Assembly: GCA_963806395.1 (NCBI GenBank)
Contig: CAWDYI010000012.1
Coordinates: forward strand, 62,001-126,000
Source of the DNA: DASSUW01 sp963806395
GTDB taxonomy: Bacteria > Actinomycetota > Thermoleophilia > Solirubrobacterales > Solirubrobacteraceae
Direction of reading: 5' to 3'
DNA length: 64,000 nucleotides
Each line of letters begins with the position of its first letter. Position 1 is the stretch's first letter. The translations under genes were made by a program, and so were the position numbers. The notes beneath the pieces were generated by a model. It saw only the letters and a program-made list of their open reading frames with translations, made no database searches and was not told the DNA's origin. Shown piece after piece: positions 19,996 through 29,864 of the stretch.

Positions 19996-21171
19996 TTAGA
20001 GCGCCGTCGGCACCAGCCCCTCCGCGTCCGCCAGCCGGGGCCGGATGCGGCCGTCTTCGACCGCGAAGCCGTCCTCGAGCCGCATGCCGCCCCACGGCGC
20101 GTCGAAGATCGGGACGTCGATGTTGAAAGCCATGTCCGGCTCGAGCAGCGCGTCCGAGGCGGCTGTGAAGACCGGCGGCTCGAACTCGACCATGCCGGTG
20201 TTGTGGATCCAGACGTCGCGGATCTGCGCCTCGGGGACCAGCTCGCTCAGCACCTCGTCGCAGGCCCGGACGGCGCTGCGCCCGGGCCGACCGACGCTCA
20301 GGGCGTCGAGGCCCGCCCGCTGTGCCGCCCGCGCCGCCCCTACGTGCCGCTCGACCTGTGGGGACGGCCCGACCGCGAAGGCGCGCGCGAGGCACGCGTG
20401 ATAGCCCTCGCGGCGAGGGCAGAGCGTGACGGCCACACTGTCGCCGCGCTCGATCTCGCGTTGGGTGCTGCGCGCGAGGATCGTGCGCGAGTGCAGCGGG
20501 CCCGCGCCGACCATCGCGTCGATCCCGAAGCCCTCCGCGCCCGCTTCGCGCATGCGCGCCTCCGCCGCTGCCGCCACCTCGGCCTCCGTACGCCCCGGTG
20601 CAATCGTTGCGGCCGCCGCCAGCATGCCCAGGGCCGCGATCGCGAACGCCTCGTCGATCAGCGCCTGCTCGTGCACGGTCTTGCGCGCCCGCAGCGCGTA
20701 CGCCACGTCCTCGGCGTCGACCACCTCGATGCCGGACTCCCACAGTGGCTCGAGCAGCGCCGACGCGAGCGGCGCGGCGATGCGATCGCCGCCGAGCAGC
20801 CCGACGCGCCGGACGCCGGCGAGGGCCGTGGCGAGATGCGCGGCGCCGTCGGTCAGCGCGATGCTGCGGTAGGCGAGGCCGGGATGGGCCAGCTCGGCGA
20901 TCGGCAGGATCCGATCGATCCCCGCGCCGTCCGTTGCGAGCTCGGCGTACCCGACCGTCTCGGGCCCGCTGAGGATGTCGGTCGAGCCGGGCGCGCCGAG
21001 CACCAGCGCGCCCTCGAAGTGCGGCTGTAGCCGGCTCAGGTAGCGGACGTGATCGGCGCCGGCGAACTGCCGGTCGTCCCCGTACGCGATCCAGGCGTCG
21101 ATGCCGCGCGCGGCCAGTGCGGCGGCGAGCGCCGAGCGCCGAACGCCGTGGTCGGCGACGGGAACGCTCAT
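19996..21171 (-). CDS. M24 family creatinase/prolidase-like protein lacking the metal ligands
   Basis: A 391-residue pita-bread-fold protein: an N-terminal creatinase_N-like domain (about 1-150) and a C-terminal M24 domain (about 160-380). In the M24 domain the segment where metalloenzymes have two Asp ligands reads GDSVAVTLCPRREGYHACLARAF. This resembles creatinase, which needs no metal. The later Glu-rich end is MAFNIDVPIFDAPWGGMRLED. It may therefore hydrolyse a creatine-like or other small C-N bond. ATG 21171 overlaps the permease stop by 4 bp. It is the last gene of a three-gene operon and abuts the relaxase fragment. Confidence 0.8.
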   Translation of the reverse strand: MSVPVADHGVRRSALAAALAARGIDAWIAYGDDRQFAGADHVRYLSRLQPHFEGALVLGAPGSTDILSGPETVGYAELATDGAGIDRILPIAELAHPGLAYRSIALTDGAAHLATALAGVRRVGLLGGDRIAAPLASALLEPLWESGIEVVDAEDVAYALRARKTVHEQALIDEAFAIAALGMLAAAATIAPGRTEAEVAAAAEARMREAGAEGFGIDAMVGAGPLHSRTILARSTQREIERGDSVAVTLCPRREGYHACLARAFAVGPSPQVERHVGAARAAQRAGLDALSVGRPGRSAVRACDEVLSELVPEAQIRDVWIHNTGMVEFEPPVFTAASDALLEPDMAFNIDVPIFDAPWGGMRLEDGFAVEDGRIRPRLADAEGLVPTAL

Positions 21172-22610
21172 GAGTCGTGCACCGTGTCGCCGGCCCGCAG
21201 CAGCCACGCTTCGCGCCCGCGCACCCGCATCGCGACGAGGATCGCGAGCCCCATGCCGAGCCAGACCAGGAAGATCGGCAGCGCCCATGCGCCGCGCCCC
21301 TCCGGCGCCGGGTTCGTGAACGTCTGCCAGCAGACGTAGGCGAGCGCCGACGTCGTGAGCACCGGGAACACGAGGTGCAGCAACGGGTTGAACTCCGCGC
21401 GGCGCTCGCGGCGGTAGTACCGGATCACCCCGATGTTCGCCCACACGTAGAGCCACGACGCCGCCAGGGTGAACAGCAGCCCCGACAAGAAGAACAGGTC
21501 GCTGCCTCCCCACCAGGCGCCGAGCACGAGCCCGAGCCCGAGCGTGATCGCCGCTTGGAGCGCGAGCGCGCCCACCGGGGTGTTGTGGCGCGGGTGCAGC
21601 CGTGCGAGCGCGGCCGGCAGCGCGCCCGCGCGCGCCATCGAGAACCACATCCGGGTGGAGACATTCATCGAGGCGATCGACACCGCGATCGCGGAGTTCA
21701 GCAGCGCGAGCGGCACCGCCCACCACAGCGGGCCCCACGCGTCCTTGGCCAGCACGAACGCCGGCAGCGTCTCGGACCCCACGAGACCGTCGATGTTGTC
21801 GGTGCCCCAGCCGAGCATGAGGCCCCACGCGCAGACGGTGAAGAACACGCCCATGATGAGCACCGACCCGATCAGCGCCCGCGGCACGTTGGTGCGCGGG
21901 TTCGCGGTCTCCTCGGCGAGCGGGGCCGCCGACTCCCACCCGGTGAGCGCGAACACCGAGAACACGACCGCGAACCAGAGCCCGTGCGAGGTCGTGTTGC
22001 CGGGGTCGAACGACTCGAAGTTCAGGCCGCCGGGGCCGGGGTTGACGATGCCCCACACGCTCAGCAGGAGCACGATCGCGATCTCGGCGAGGCCGAGGAT
22101 CAGCAGCGCCCGCGCCGAGATCGTCACGCCGCGGTACATCAGCGTCAGCACGAGCCCCGTGATCGCGACGAAGATCGCCCACCACGGGATGTCGAGCCCG
22201 AGTGCCGAATTGGCGATCTCGCCCTGGAGCAGCACGCACAGGAAGATCGGCGACGTGAACGTCGCCGCGGGCATGTACAGCACCATGATCCAACCCGACA
22301 GCCAACCGACGCGGGGATGGACGGTGCGACTGATGTAGGTGAAGAAGCCGCCGGCGTTGGGCAGGTATTTCGCGAGCTGGGACACGCTGACGGCCAGCGC
22401 CAGCACCAGCAGGAACGACAGGAAGTACCCGAGCGGCGCCGCCACGCCCGCGTAGCTCGCGATGAACTGGATCGTGAAGAGGACGCCGATCGCCGGCGCG
22501 ACCGTCGTGATGCTCTGCATCACCACGTCCCGCAATCCGAGGGCGCCGCGCGCGAGCTCGGGCTCGCCCGTGCCGCTGCTGTCCGACGACTGCGGTGCGA
22601 CCGCGGTCAT
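21168..22610 (-). CDS. APC-superfamily amino acid/amine permease
   Basis: A 480-residue integral membrane transporter with about 12-14 hydrophobic segments. The N-terminal substrate region reads MQSITTVAPAIGVLFTIQFIASYAG. The family's YLPNAGGFFTYISRTVHPRVGW and FALTGWESAAPLAEET segments are present. It probably imports an amino acid or a nitrogenous small molecule for the neighbouring hydrolases. It overlaps both neighbours by 4 bp (21168-21171 and 22607-22610). Confidence 0.88.
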   Translation of the reverse strand: MTAVAPQSSDSSGTGEPELARGALGLRDVVMQSITTVAPAIGVLFTIQFIASYAGVAAPLGYFLSFLLVLALAVSVSQLAKYLPNAGGFFTYISRTVHPRVGWLSGWIMVLYMPAATFTSPIFLCVLLQGEIANSALGLDIPWWAIFVAITGLVLTLMYRGVTISARALLILGLAEIAIVLLLSVWGIVNPGPGGLNFESFDPGNTTSHGLWFAVVFSVFALTGWESAAPLAEETANPRTNVPRALIGSVLIMGVFFTVCAWGLMLGWGTDNIDGLVGSETLPAFVLAKDAWGPLWWAVPLALLNSAIAVSIASMNVSTRMWFSMARAGALPAALARLHPRHNTPVGALALQAAITLGLGLVLGAWWGGSDLFFLSGLLFTLAASWLYVWANIGVIRYYRRERRAEFNPLLHLVFPVLTTSALAYVCWQTFTNPAPEGRGAWALPIFLVWLGMGLAILVAMRVRGREAWLLRAGDTVHDS

Positions 22611-23665
22611 GCGATCCCCTCCTGAGTCTCGATGACGGCCCCCGGGACGGAGACCACGTTGACGAGCGGCCGGCCCGTCCTGAAGCGCTGGATGTCATCG
22701 GCCACCATCTGCGCGCCGCGCCGCAGCGTCTCGACGGTGGCGCCGCCGATGTGCGGGGTCACGATCACGTTGGGCAGGTCGAGCAGCGGGTGGCGGCCGC
22801 CGTCCGCCAGCGGCCGCAGCACGTCGACGGCGGCCCCCGCGAGGGCGCCGGCGGCGAGCGCCCGGCCGAGGGCCGCCTCGTCGACGAGCGTCTCGCGGGC
22901 GGTGTTGATGAGGTGCGCCGTCGGCTGCATGGCCGCGAGCTCGCGCGTGCCGATCATGTTCTCGTTGGCCGCGGTCGCGCGGGCGTGCAGGGACACGAAC
23001 TCGCAGCCGGCGAGCAGCGCCTCGAGCTCGGCCGGCTCGACTCCGTCGTCGGCGATCACGCCCGGATCGACGTTGGGGTCGAACGCCCGCACCGTCATGC
23101 CGCACGAGCGCGCGAGCGTGGCCACCAGACCGCCGACGTGGCCGTAGCCCACGAGGCCGAGCGTGCGCCCGCGCAGCTCGGCGCCCATGAACGCCGCGCC
23201 CTCGATCACGGAGTCGCCCATCGCGCCATCGCGATCGAGCACGTCGATCGCCGCCGGGATCCGGCGCGCGAGCATGATCAGGAACGCCAGCGTGAGCTCG
23301 GCGACGGCGTGCGCGTTCTTCCCCGGCGCGGTGACCACGGGGATGCCGCGGCGCGCGGCCGCGTGCACGTCGACGTTCACAGGGCCGCCGCGCGCGCAGC
23401 AGACGAGCGCCAGCCTGGGAGCCGCGTCGAGGACCTCCTCGGTCACCGGCGCGGCGTGGACGACGATCGCCTCGTGCCCGTCGAGGATCCCGAGAACGTC
23501 CTTGGCGCTGCCGACGTACTCGCGGATCTCCGCGTGCGGGTGCGACACGTCCATCTCCGGCCCGACATCGAGCAGGGTGAGCTCGTCACTGGCGCCCAGG
23601 GCGCGGATTGGCGCCGCCAGGACCTCGGCCGGGAAGAACGCATCGCCGACGACGGCGATCCTCAT
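22607..23665 (-). CDS. D-isomer-specific 2-hydroxyacid dehydrogenase
   Basis: A 352-residue NAD-dependent dehydrogenase. The start at 23665 gives MRIAVVGDAFFPAEVLAAPI. The Rossmann motif is GRTLGLVGYGHVGGLVATLA. The catalytic Arg is probably in NTARETLVDE, and the Glu/His pair would be in the DVLRPLADGGRHPLLDLPNVIVTPHIGGAT segment. It oxidises a 2-hydroxyacid or reduces a 2-oxoacid or hydroxypyruvate. It is the first gene of the operon running left, and the promoter region (23666-23766) holds a copy of the TGTNMGGACA site. Confidence 0.88.
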   Translation of the reverse strand: MRIAVVGDAFFPAEVLAAPIRALGASDELTLLDVGPEMDVSHPHAEIREYVGSAKDVLGILDGHEAIVVHAAPVTEEVLDAAPRLALVCCARGGPVNVDVHAAARRGIPVVTAPGKNAHAVAELTLAFLIMLARRIPAAIDVLDRDGAMGDSVIEGAAFMGAELRGRTLGLVGYGHVGGLVATLARSCGMTVRAFDPNVDPGVIADDGVEPAELEALLAGCEFVSLHARATAANENMIGTRELAAMQPTAHLINTARETLVDEAALGRALAAGALAGAAVDVLRPLADGGRHPLLDLPNVIVTPHIGGATVETLRRGAQMVADDIQRFRTGRPLVNVVSVPGAVIETQEGIA

Positions 23666-23693
23666 CTGCGTCCCCCGTGCATGGCTCCCCCTC

Positions 23694-23710
23694 GTCAGAA
23701 TGTACGGACA
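23694..23710. promoter_or_regulatory. Putative GntR operator, site 1
   Basis: GTCAGAATGTACGGACA precedes the dehydrogenase-permease-M24 operon. It shares 15 of 17 positions with site 2 at 28730-28746, and its core TGTACGGACA is a near-palindrome like site 3 at 37132-37141. Confidence 0.6.
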
Positions 23711-23766
23711 GGCGGATGTTATATCTGGATGGTTCCGCAGCGCAAGGGACCGAGCCTCGGCCGCGC

Positions 23767-24915
23767 TCAGCCGGCCGCCGTGAACACGTGCTCGTACGGG
23801 CTCATGACCTCGTTGCCGGTCTCGGTCACGAGGAACATCCACTCGAGCCGCACCCCGCCGACGCCGGCCGCGTAGGCGCCGGGCTCGATCATCAGGACCA
23901 TCCCCGGCTCCAGGCGGGCGCGCTCGCCGGGCACGATCCGCGGGAACTCGAAGTTGGCGGTGCCGATGCCGTGGCCGATGTGCAGCGGGTTCGCGAAGCC
24001 GGCGCGGGCGATCGGCGCGCGGGCCAGCGCGTCGAGCTCGCCCGCCGTCACGCCCGGCCGAATCGCCTCGACCGCGCAGGCGAGCGCCTCGCTCGCGCAG
24101 CGATGCAGCGCCCACAGCCGGTCGGTGGGCTCTCCGAGCACGAACGTGTTGCACGAGTCTCCCCAGTAGCCGCCGACCCGTGGCCCGAGGTCGCACAGCA
24201 CCGGGTCGCCGGCCGCCAGCCGCCGCAACCCTGGGCCGCCCATCGCCGCGGCCGTGCGCTCGCTGCCCGACGCGAGGTCGACGCCGAGCACGAACGGGCT
24301 GCCGACCTCCGCCTCGATCGCGCCGCGGATCGCCCCGAACAGCGCCAGCTCCGTCATGCCGGCACGCGCCGCCGACAGCGCCGTGCGCTGCCCCACGGCG
24401 GTCAGGTCGGCGCAGTGGCGCAGCTGGGCGATCTCCGCAGCAGTCTTGGTCGCGCGCGCCCGCGCGAGCGCGGCCCCGACGTCGACGAGCGCGGCGCCGA
24501 GCCGATCCCGCAGCGCCGCCGCCAGCAGAGCCGGCAGCGCGGCCAGCTCGGCCGCCAGCGTCGCCCCGCGGCCGCCGAGCTCCGCGACGGCGTCGACGAC
24601 CGCGTCGGCGTACAGCGCGGGCAGCGGCGCCGCGTGCGGGCGGCACGCGAAGGCGTCGTAGGAGCGGACCGCGTCGACCCGCGCGGCCGCGGCATCCGCG
24701 ACCTCGAGGTCGGGCACCACGAGCAGCGTGGCGCCGTCGGGCGCCACGACCGCGACGTTCGGCCCGCCCGCGTGCGGCGACGGGCCGAGCTCCGGCATGC
24801 CCGCGTAGCCCGTGGCGTAGCAGACCGCCTCGAGCGAGCCCAGCAGCACCAGGTCCGCCCCGAGCGGCCGCGCGAGCGCGGCCGTGCGCCGCGTCCGCTC
24901 GTCGCGCGCGGTCAC
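23767..24915 (-). CDS. M24 family metallopeptidase (Xaa-Pro dipeptidase/aminopeptidase type)
   Basis: A 382-residue protein starting at GTG 24915 within the regulator's stop codon. All five metal ligands of the family are visible in order: two Asp in LCDLGPRVGGYWGDSCNTF, His in HIGHGIGTANFEFPR, Glu in VLMIEPGAYA and Glu in RLEWMFLVTETGNEVMS. It should therefore be a dinuclear-metal hydrolase cleaving an Xaa-Pro or similar amide bond, unlike the second M24 protein of the cluster. It is translationally coupled to the GntR gene. Confidence 0.87.
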   Translation of the reverse strand: MTARDERTRRTAALARPLGADLVLLGSLEAVCYATGYAGMPELGPSPHAGGPNVAVVAPDGATLLVVPDLEVADAAAARVDAVRSYDAFACRPHAAPLPALYADAVVDAVAELGGRGATLAAELAALPALLAAALRDRLGAALVDVGAALARARATKTAAEIAQLRHCADLTAVGQRTALSAARAGMTELALFGAIRGAIEAEVGSPFVLGVDLASGSERTAAAMGGPGLRRLAAGDPVLCDLGPRVGGYWGDSCNTFVLGEPTDRLWALHRCASEALACAVEAIRPGVTAGELDALARAPIARAGFANPLHIGHGIGTANFEFPRIVPGERARLEPGMVLMIEPGAYAAGVGGVRLEWMFLVTETGNEVMSPYEHVFTAAG

Positions 24916-25727
24916 GCGTCGGCGGACAGCACCATCGGCGGCGCCGCAGCGTCTACGCGGCCCGCGGCCGACACCACCTGGATCTCGATCCGCATGCGGT
25001 CCGTGCGGACCCACGCCCGGTAGCAGTGGAACGGCTTGAGCGAGGCGTCCCAGGCGACCGATTCGATGTAGACGAGCGGCGAGCCGCGCTTGACCTCGAG
25101 CAGGTCGGCGACCTGCGCGGGCGCGGCGAGCGCCTCCAGCACGCGGCGGCCGCCGACCGGCTTGAGCCCGTGCTCGCGCTCAAGTAGCTCGTACAGCGAG
25201 CCCTGCTCGATGTCGCCCGAGCGAACGGTCTCGGCCACCTCCGCCGGCAGGAAGCTCGTCTCGTACAGCGCGAGCTGGCCTTGGACGTAGCGCAGCCGCT
25301 CGATCTGTACGCCCTCGGCGCCGTCGCCGAGGCCGAGCGCCTCGGCGGCCCACGGCGGCAGCCGCTCGACCTCCGCGCGCAGCAGCCGCGACGTGACCGG
25401 CCGGCCCAGCCGGTCGACCTCGTCGTGGAAGAACCCGCCCGGCGCTTGCAACAGCCACGACTTCGTGCTCGAGTCGCTCACGAATGTGCCGCGACCCTTG
25501 TGCCGGGTGATCATCCCCTCGTTCTCCAGCAGGCCGAGCGCCTGCCGGACCGTCGAGCGGGAGATGTTGAAGTGGTCGCAGATCTCGCCTTCGGACGGCA
25601 GCCGGCCGCCCTCATGCCAGCGCGCGGCGACGATCTCGTGCTCGAGCACGCCCTTGAGCTGGAAGTAGAGCGGGACCGGGGACCCATGGTCGATGTGGCG
25701 CGGTGAGGGGAGGGTGAGCAGGTCCAT
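24912..25727 (-). CDS. GntR/HutC-family transcriptional regulator (UTRA domain)
   Basis: A 271-residue regulator. Residues about 18-85 are the GntR winged helix (PLYFQLKGVLEHEIVAARW, LPSEGEICDHFNISRSTVRQALGLLENEGMITRHKGRGTFV). Residues about 105-245 form a UTRA effector domain (LPPWAAEALGLGDGAEGVQIERLRY, YETSFLP). UTRA domains bind small sugars, amino acids or related metabolites. It sits inside the catabolic cluster and is the obvious candidate to bind the shared TGTNMGGACA sites. It follows the SDR gene by 2 bp. Confidence 0.9.
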   Translation of the reverse strand: MDLLTLPSPRHIDHGSPVPLYFQLKGVLEHEIVAARWHEGGRLPSEGEICDHFNISRSTVRQALGLLENEGMITRHKGRGTFVSDSSTKSWLLQAPGGFFHDEVDRLGRPVTSRLLRAEVERLPPWAAEALGLGDGAEGVQIERLRYVQGQLALYETSFLPAEVAETVRSGDIEQGSLYELLEREHGLKPVGGRRVLEALAAPAQVADLLEVKRGSPLVYIESVAWDASLKPFHCYRAWVRTDRMRIEIQVVSAAGRVDAAAPPMVLSADA

Positions 25728-25729
25728 GG

Positions 25730-26498
25730 CTAGTACGGCTTCACGGTCAGGCCGGCGTCGATGACGATCTCCGTCGCGTTGATGAACGACGCGTCCGGCG
25801 AGGCAAGGAAGGCCACGGCCGAGGCGACCTCCTCCGGGTCGGCGATACGGCCGACAGGATATGCGGCTTCGACCTCCCTGCGGGCCGCTTCGGGGTCTCC
25901 CTGGGAGGCGAAGTACTCGTCGATCATTGGCGTGTCCATGTCGCCAGGGCAGACGCAGTTGCAGCGGATGCCGTCGCGTGCGTAGGCACGCCGACAGCGC
26001 GCGTGAGCCCGCGATCGCCGCCTTCGTCGCCGTGTAGGCCGGCAGCAGCGGGTCGCCCATGAACGAGGAGATCGACGCGGTGTTGACGATGCGCCGCCGC
26101 CGTCGCCGGACGCATGTGCGATGACGCGTGCTTGCAGCCCCAGAACATCAGCGCACGTTGACCGCGTGGACGAGTTCCCATTGCTCGTCGGTCGTCTCGT
26201 GCAGCGGCGCAATCAGCTGCATCCCCGCGTTGTTGCAGAGGATGTCGAGGCGGCCGCGTGAGCGACGCCGCGTGCGCGATCGCGCCCCGCAGGTCCTCCT
26301 CGCGCGTCACGTCGCCGTGCCGGAACCCACGCGCAGGCCGTCGGCGCGCAAGGCCTCGGCCACCGCCGCGCCGCGTTCGGCGTCGCGATCGACGCTCACC
26401 ACCGCGGCGCCGTCGCGGCCCAGCCGGCCGACGATCGCCCGGCCGAGCCCGGAGGCACCGCCGGTTACCACCGCCACCCTGCCCTCCAGGTCCGCCAT
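25730..26498 (-). pseudogene. SDR family oxidoreductase, about six frameshifts
   Basis: Fragments in three frames line up as one classical short-chain dehydrogenase of about 255 residues. In order they are MADLEGRVAVVTGGASGLGR (NAD motif), ILCNNAGMQLI, MFWGCKHASSHMRP, IVNTASISSFMGDPLLPAYTATKAAI (Ser, Tyr and Lys of the active site), DGIRCNCVCPGDMDTPMI and ASFINATEIVIDAGLTVKPY. Every break is a one-base gain or loss. No internal nonsense substitution was seen within a segment. It starts in a TGATG overlap with the amidohydrolase gene. Confidence 0.75.
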
Positions 26499-28713
26499 CA
26501 GGTCGGCCTGAGGCGAGGAAGCGGCGCAGCGCGTTCTCGGTGATCCGTGACACGTTGTTGTCGTAGTCGTTGTGCGACAGGCTGCCGCACCAGCTGATCG
26601 CGCCGGTCGAGAACACCGCTCCCCCTCGGGGCGCCTCGTAGTAGACCATGTCCGCGCGCACCAGCGGGTTGACTGTGCCGCCCTGCCGCGAGTCGCTCAC
26701 CAGGACCTCCTCGCTGAGCGCCTGGTAATTGTCGGTGTAGCCCGTTGCCTGCGCGACCACGAGCGCGTGTGCGGGCGTTCCGAGGGTAACGTCCGCCCGG
26801 TCGATCTCGAAGCCGGCAGCGCCGTCGAGGACGAGGCCGAAGTCGCCGATCGGCTCGTCCGCCGCCACGCCGTCGAACAGGAAGCTCGCGCGCGGATCGA
26901 AGCTCGCCTCCGTGCGCCGGTACGGGGGCATGTCGGGCGCGTAGCCCGTGGCGGTGTACCCGACGGCCCCGAGCCGGTTCGGCGCGCGGCCCCGGTAGCG
27001 CCACAGCCCACCGCGCTCGCCGGTGCCGGTGTGGAACTCCTCGCCCGGCTCCGCCCGCCAGGTCGCGGTGCCGATGTGGCCGCGGCGGACCTCCACCAGG
27101 TGCGGGCGCACCGGATCGACGGTCGTGACCCAGTAGAACCCGTTCGCGCCCAGGTACATCAGATGCCCGCCGCCCTCGACGTACGCGTCGAGCGCGGCGA
27201 GCATTGCGCCGGACGTGTACTCGGGATGCGATCCCGTGAGCACCGCCGCGTAGGACTCGATCAGCGGGAGCCCGTCCTGGTCGAGGTCATGGTCGGTGAA
27301 GACGTCGAAGTCGTAGCCCTTCTGCTCGAGCCAGTCCGTGAGGTGCAGGTCGGCGTTCAGCAGGTGCGGCGACTTCAGCAGCGCCATCGCATACTTGGGC
27401 CGCATGTTCACAATCGGCCGCAGGCGCGACGAGTAGACGACGCCGGTGCCGTCACGGTGCGTGTCGTACAGGCTCATCAGGTTGTGCTTGACGGCGTGGT
27501 GGTCCTGCGGCTGGAGGTTGTCCTCGATGCCCTCGTACGGCGGCGGCGACCCGATGCTCTGCCACGTGATGTGCTCGTTGCCGTAGGCGAGGTAGGTGAA
27601 GGTGGGCAGCAGGACCGCGATCCGCGCGGTCGCCCGGCCGCGCGGCGGCCGCACGACCAGCGGCACGTAGTCCTCGGCGTCCCCCGCATCCAGGTGCGCC
27701 GCGTAGACGCCGCTCGGGAGGTCGTCGGGCACCGTCAGCGTAAAGTCGGTCTCCCAGCACGCGTCGGCGAGATCGTCGTCGTGGAAGTGGATCGCCGTGA
27801 ACTCGCGCGGGTCGCGCGCCGGCTCGGTGTGGTCGCCGCTCCAGTCGTGCCCGGTGACCTGACGCATCGGCATGTTCACGACCCGCCCGGCGAGGCCGCC
27901 GCCGGCGAGGTTCGGGACCGCGTCCGTGCACGGCGACGCCCCGAGATCCCAGGCGGCGATCAGCGCGCCGCCGCCGGCGCGCACCGCGTCGGCGTCCTGC
28001 TCCAGCGTGTCGAGCACGGCCTCGCCGAGCGCGGCCCGGAACACCCGCGGCCGGTCGATCCGCCCGTTGTAGTGGCCCGCAGGCACGCCGCCGGGCCCCG
28101 CATGAGCTGCCAGCAGCACCCCGCCGGCCGCGGCGGACGGCACCGGTAGATCGGCCGTCGCGCTGCTGTACGACGGGTCGTCGGGAAAGGCGCGCACCGG
28201 CCGCTGGTGCAGCGTCGCGCGCCCCGACGCGGCGTCGAACGTCGCGGCGACGAAGTACCACTCACGGCGCATCGGCGCGCGGGCGCTCAGGTGCCCGTCG
28301 TCGCAGCGCAGCTCGAGCGCGCCGTGCTCGTCGAGGAACAGCCCGTACCCGCCCTCGGCCTCCGACCAGCGCGTGAGGATGCCCTGGGCGGTCGGCCCGG
28401 GAGCCGTCGGGAGGATCCACGCCTGAAGCGTGAAGCTGCCGAGCGCAAGCCGGCCGTCGTCCGGCACCTCGACGTACGAACCGCTCGGATAGCGCTGCTG
28501 ACGGCCGGTGTACTCCCCGTCGATCGACCCGCTCAGCCGCTCCTCCTTGAAGCCCGGGCCGGCGGGGTTCACGTCGCCGTGGATCAGCCGGACGAGCGAC
28601 GCGCGATAGCTCGGCGCGGTCGTCGAAACCTTGAAGGCGACGGCGTCACCCGGGCAGGCCGACAGCTGATCGGCGTAGCCGACGATCGGCATCGGCTCGT
28701 CGTGCTCCTCCAT
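26498..28713 (-). CDS. N,N-dimethylformamidase large-subunit-like amidohydrolase with LamG insert
   Basis: About 738 residues. The N-terminal third contains a LamG-like beta domain (LALGSFTLQAWILPTA...EWYFVAATFDAASGRATLH). The C-terminal half matches the beta subunit of N,N-dimethylformamidase: LLPTFTYLAYGNEH, YDFDVFTDHDLDQDGLPLIESY and the SHPEYTSG motif near residue 490. In the known enzyme the His-x-Glu of this motif helps bind iron. The family hydrolyses small amides. The final codons seem to shift frame near 26510-26525. The natural end is taken as TGA 26498-26500, overlapping the SDR start. ATG 28713 follows operator site 2. Confidence 0.75.
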
Positions 28714-28729
28714 GCGTTCGCCCCTGATT

Positions 28730-28746
28730 GTCGGAATGTAAGGACA
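28730..28746. promoter_or_regulatory. Putative GntR operator, site 2
   Basis: GTCGGAATGTAAGGACA lies in the 116-bp divergent region between the amidohydrolase operon (left) and the ABC transporter operon (right), so one bound regulator could control both. Confidence 0.6.
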
Positions 28747-28829
28747 TATTGACTTCCGGTCTTCAGTTGTGGAACAGTACCTGCCCGTCGGGCGGATGGG
28801 AAGGACCAACCGGAGCGAGGGGAGTTCTG

Positions 28830-29864
28830 TTGACTGATCGTGACGATGGTTTGGGCATGGGCCAGCTGACCCGGCGTCAGGCGCTCGGGCGCTTCGGCGC
28901 CGCGGGTGTCACGGTCGCCGGGCTCGGGCCGTTGATCGCAGCCTGCGGCAGTGACGACGGTGGTTCGGCGGCGAGCGGCGGCGGCTCCGAGGTCAGGAAG
29001 CTCGGCTTCTCGCACCCGTTCCCGGGCACGGACATCTACCGGCCGTTGCGCAAGGGTCTGCGCGAGGAGGCCGACAAGCGCGGCATCGAGGTCCTGGAGA
29101 GCCAGGCGGAAGGAAAGGCCGACAAGCAGCTGGCCGAGCTGCGGACCTGGATCTCGAGCGGCGTGCAGGGCATCTCGATCCTCGACATCTCGGGCGAGGG
29201 GCTCGGCCCGGTGATCGAGCAGGCGCACAAGAAGGGCGTGAAGATCCTCGGCTATGGCGGGCCGATCGACGGGCAGGACGGCAGCGAGACGTTCGACAAC
29301 GAGCAGGGCGCCGAGCTCGTCGCCGAGGAGGCCATGAAGTACATCCAGGCCAACCTCGCCGGCGCCGACACGATCGAGGTCGGCCTGCTTACGCTCGACG
29401 TGCTGCCGCTCGGCAAGGTGCGCGTCCATAACGCGATCGACGCGATCAAGGCCAAGGAGCCACGGATCAAGGTCGTCGCGAGCGCCGAGGGCACGAACAT
29501 CGCCGAGCCCGCGCAGAAGGCGACGCGCAGCATGTTCCAGGCGCACCCCGACATCAAGATGATGATCTGCATCTCCGACGACGGGCAGCTCGGCGCCTTC
29601 CAGGCGCTGAAGAACGTCGGCAAGGAGAAGGACGTCTGGCTGGCCGGCTACGACGGGTCGCGGATCGTCATGCAGATGCTCCTCGATCGCGAGATGGTCG
29701 GCTGCACCGCGTCGATCCCGCTGCGCGAGATCGGCCGCGCCTGCGTCTCGATCCCCGCCAACGTGATCGAAGGCAAGACGCCGACCGACTACGCGGCGCC
29801 GTACAAGCTCGTCACCAACGACACGCCGGACGTGGCGAAGCAGCTGATCGCGGACTTCGAGTGA
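28830..29864 (+). CDS. Sugar ABC transporter substrate-binding lipoprotein
   Basis: A 344-residue periplasmic-binding-protein-like component. The start is taken as TTG 28830 because a strong GAGGGGAG ribosome-binding site lies 5 bp upstream; ATG 28857 is the alternative. The leader has a twin-arginine motif (TRRQALGRFGAAG) and a lipobox (LIAACGSD). The mature part is a type I/ribose-type fold (LGFSHPFPGTDIYRPLRKGLREEA, ISSGVQGISILDIS, MMICISDDGQLGAFQAL, VWLAGYDGS). It is not obviously LsrB-like despite the Lsr-like enzymes downstream. Its stop overlaps the permease start. Confidence 0.88.
   Translation: MTDRDDGLGMGQLTRRQALGRFGAAGVTVAGLGPLIAACGSDDGGSAASGGGSEVRKLGFSHPFPGTDIYRPLRKGLREEADKRGIEVLESQAEGKADKQLAELRTWISSGVQGISILDISGEGLGPVIEQAHKKGVKILGYGGPIDGQDGSETFDNEQGAELVAEEAMKYIQANLAGADTIEVGLLTLDVLPLGKVRVHNAIDAIKAKEPRIKVVASAEGTNIAEPAQKATRSMFQAHPDIKMMICISDDGQLGAFQALKNVGKEKDVWLAGYDGSRIVMQMLLDREMVGCTASIPLREIGRACVSIPANVIEGKTPTDYAAPYKLVTNDTPDVAKQLIADFE

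Noticed and set aside
28830..29864. The binding protein as LsrB (AI-2 receptor)
   Set aside because: Its conserved blocks resemble general ribose-type binding proteins; the LsrB-specific sequence around the ligand site was not recognised.
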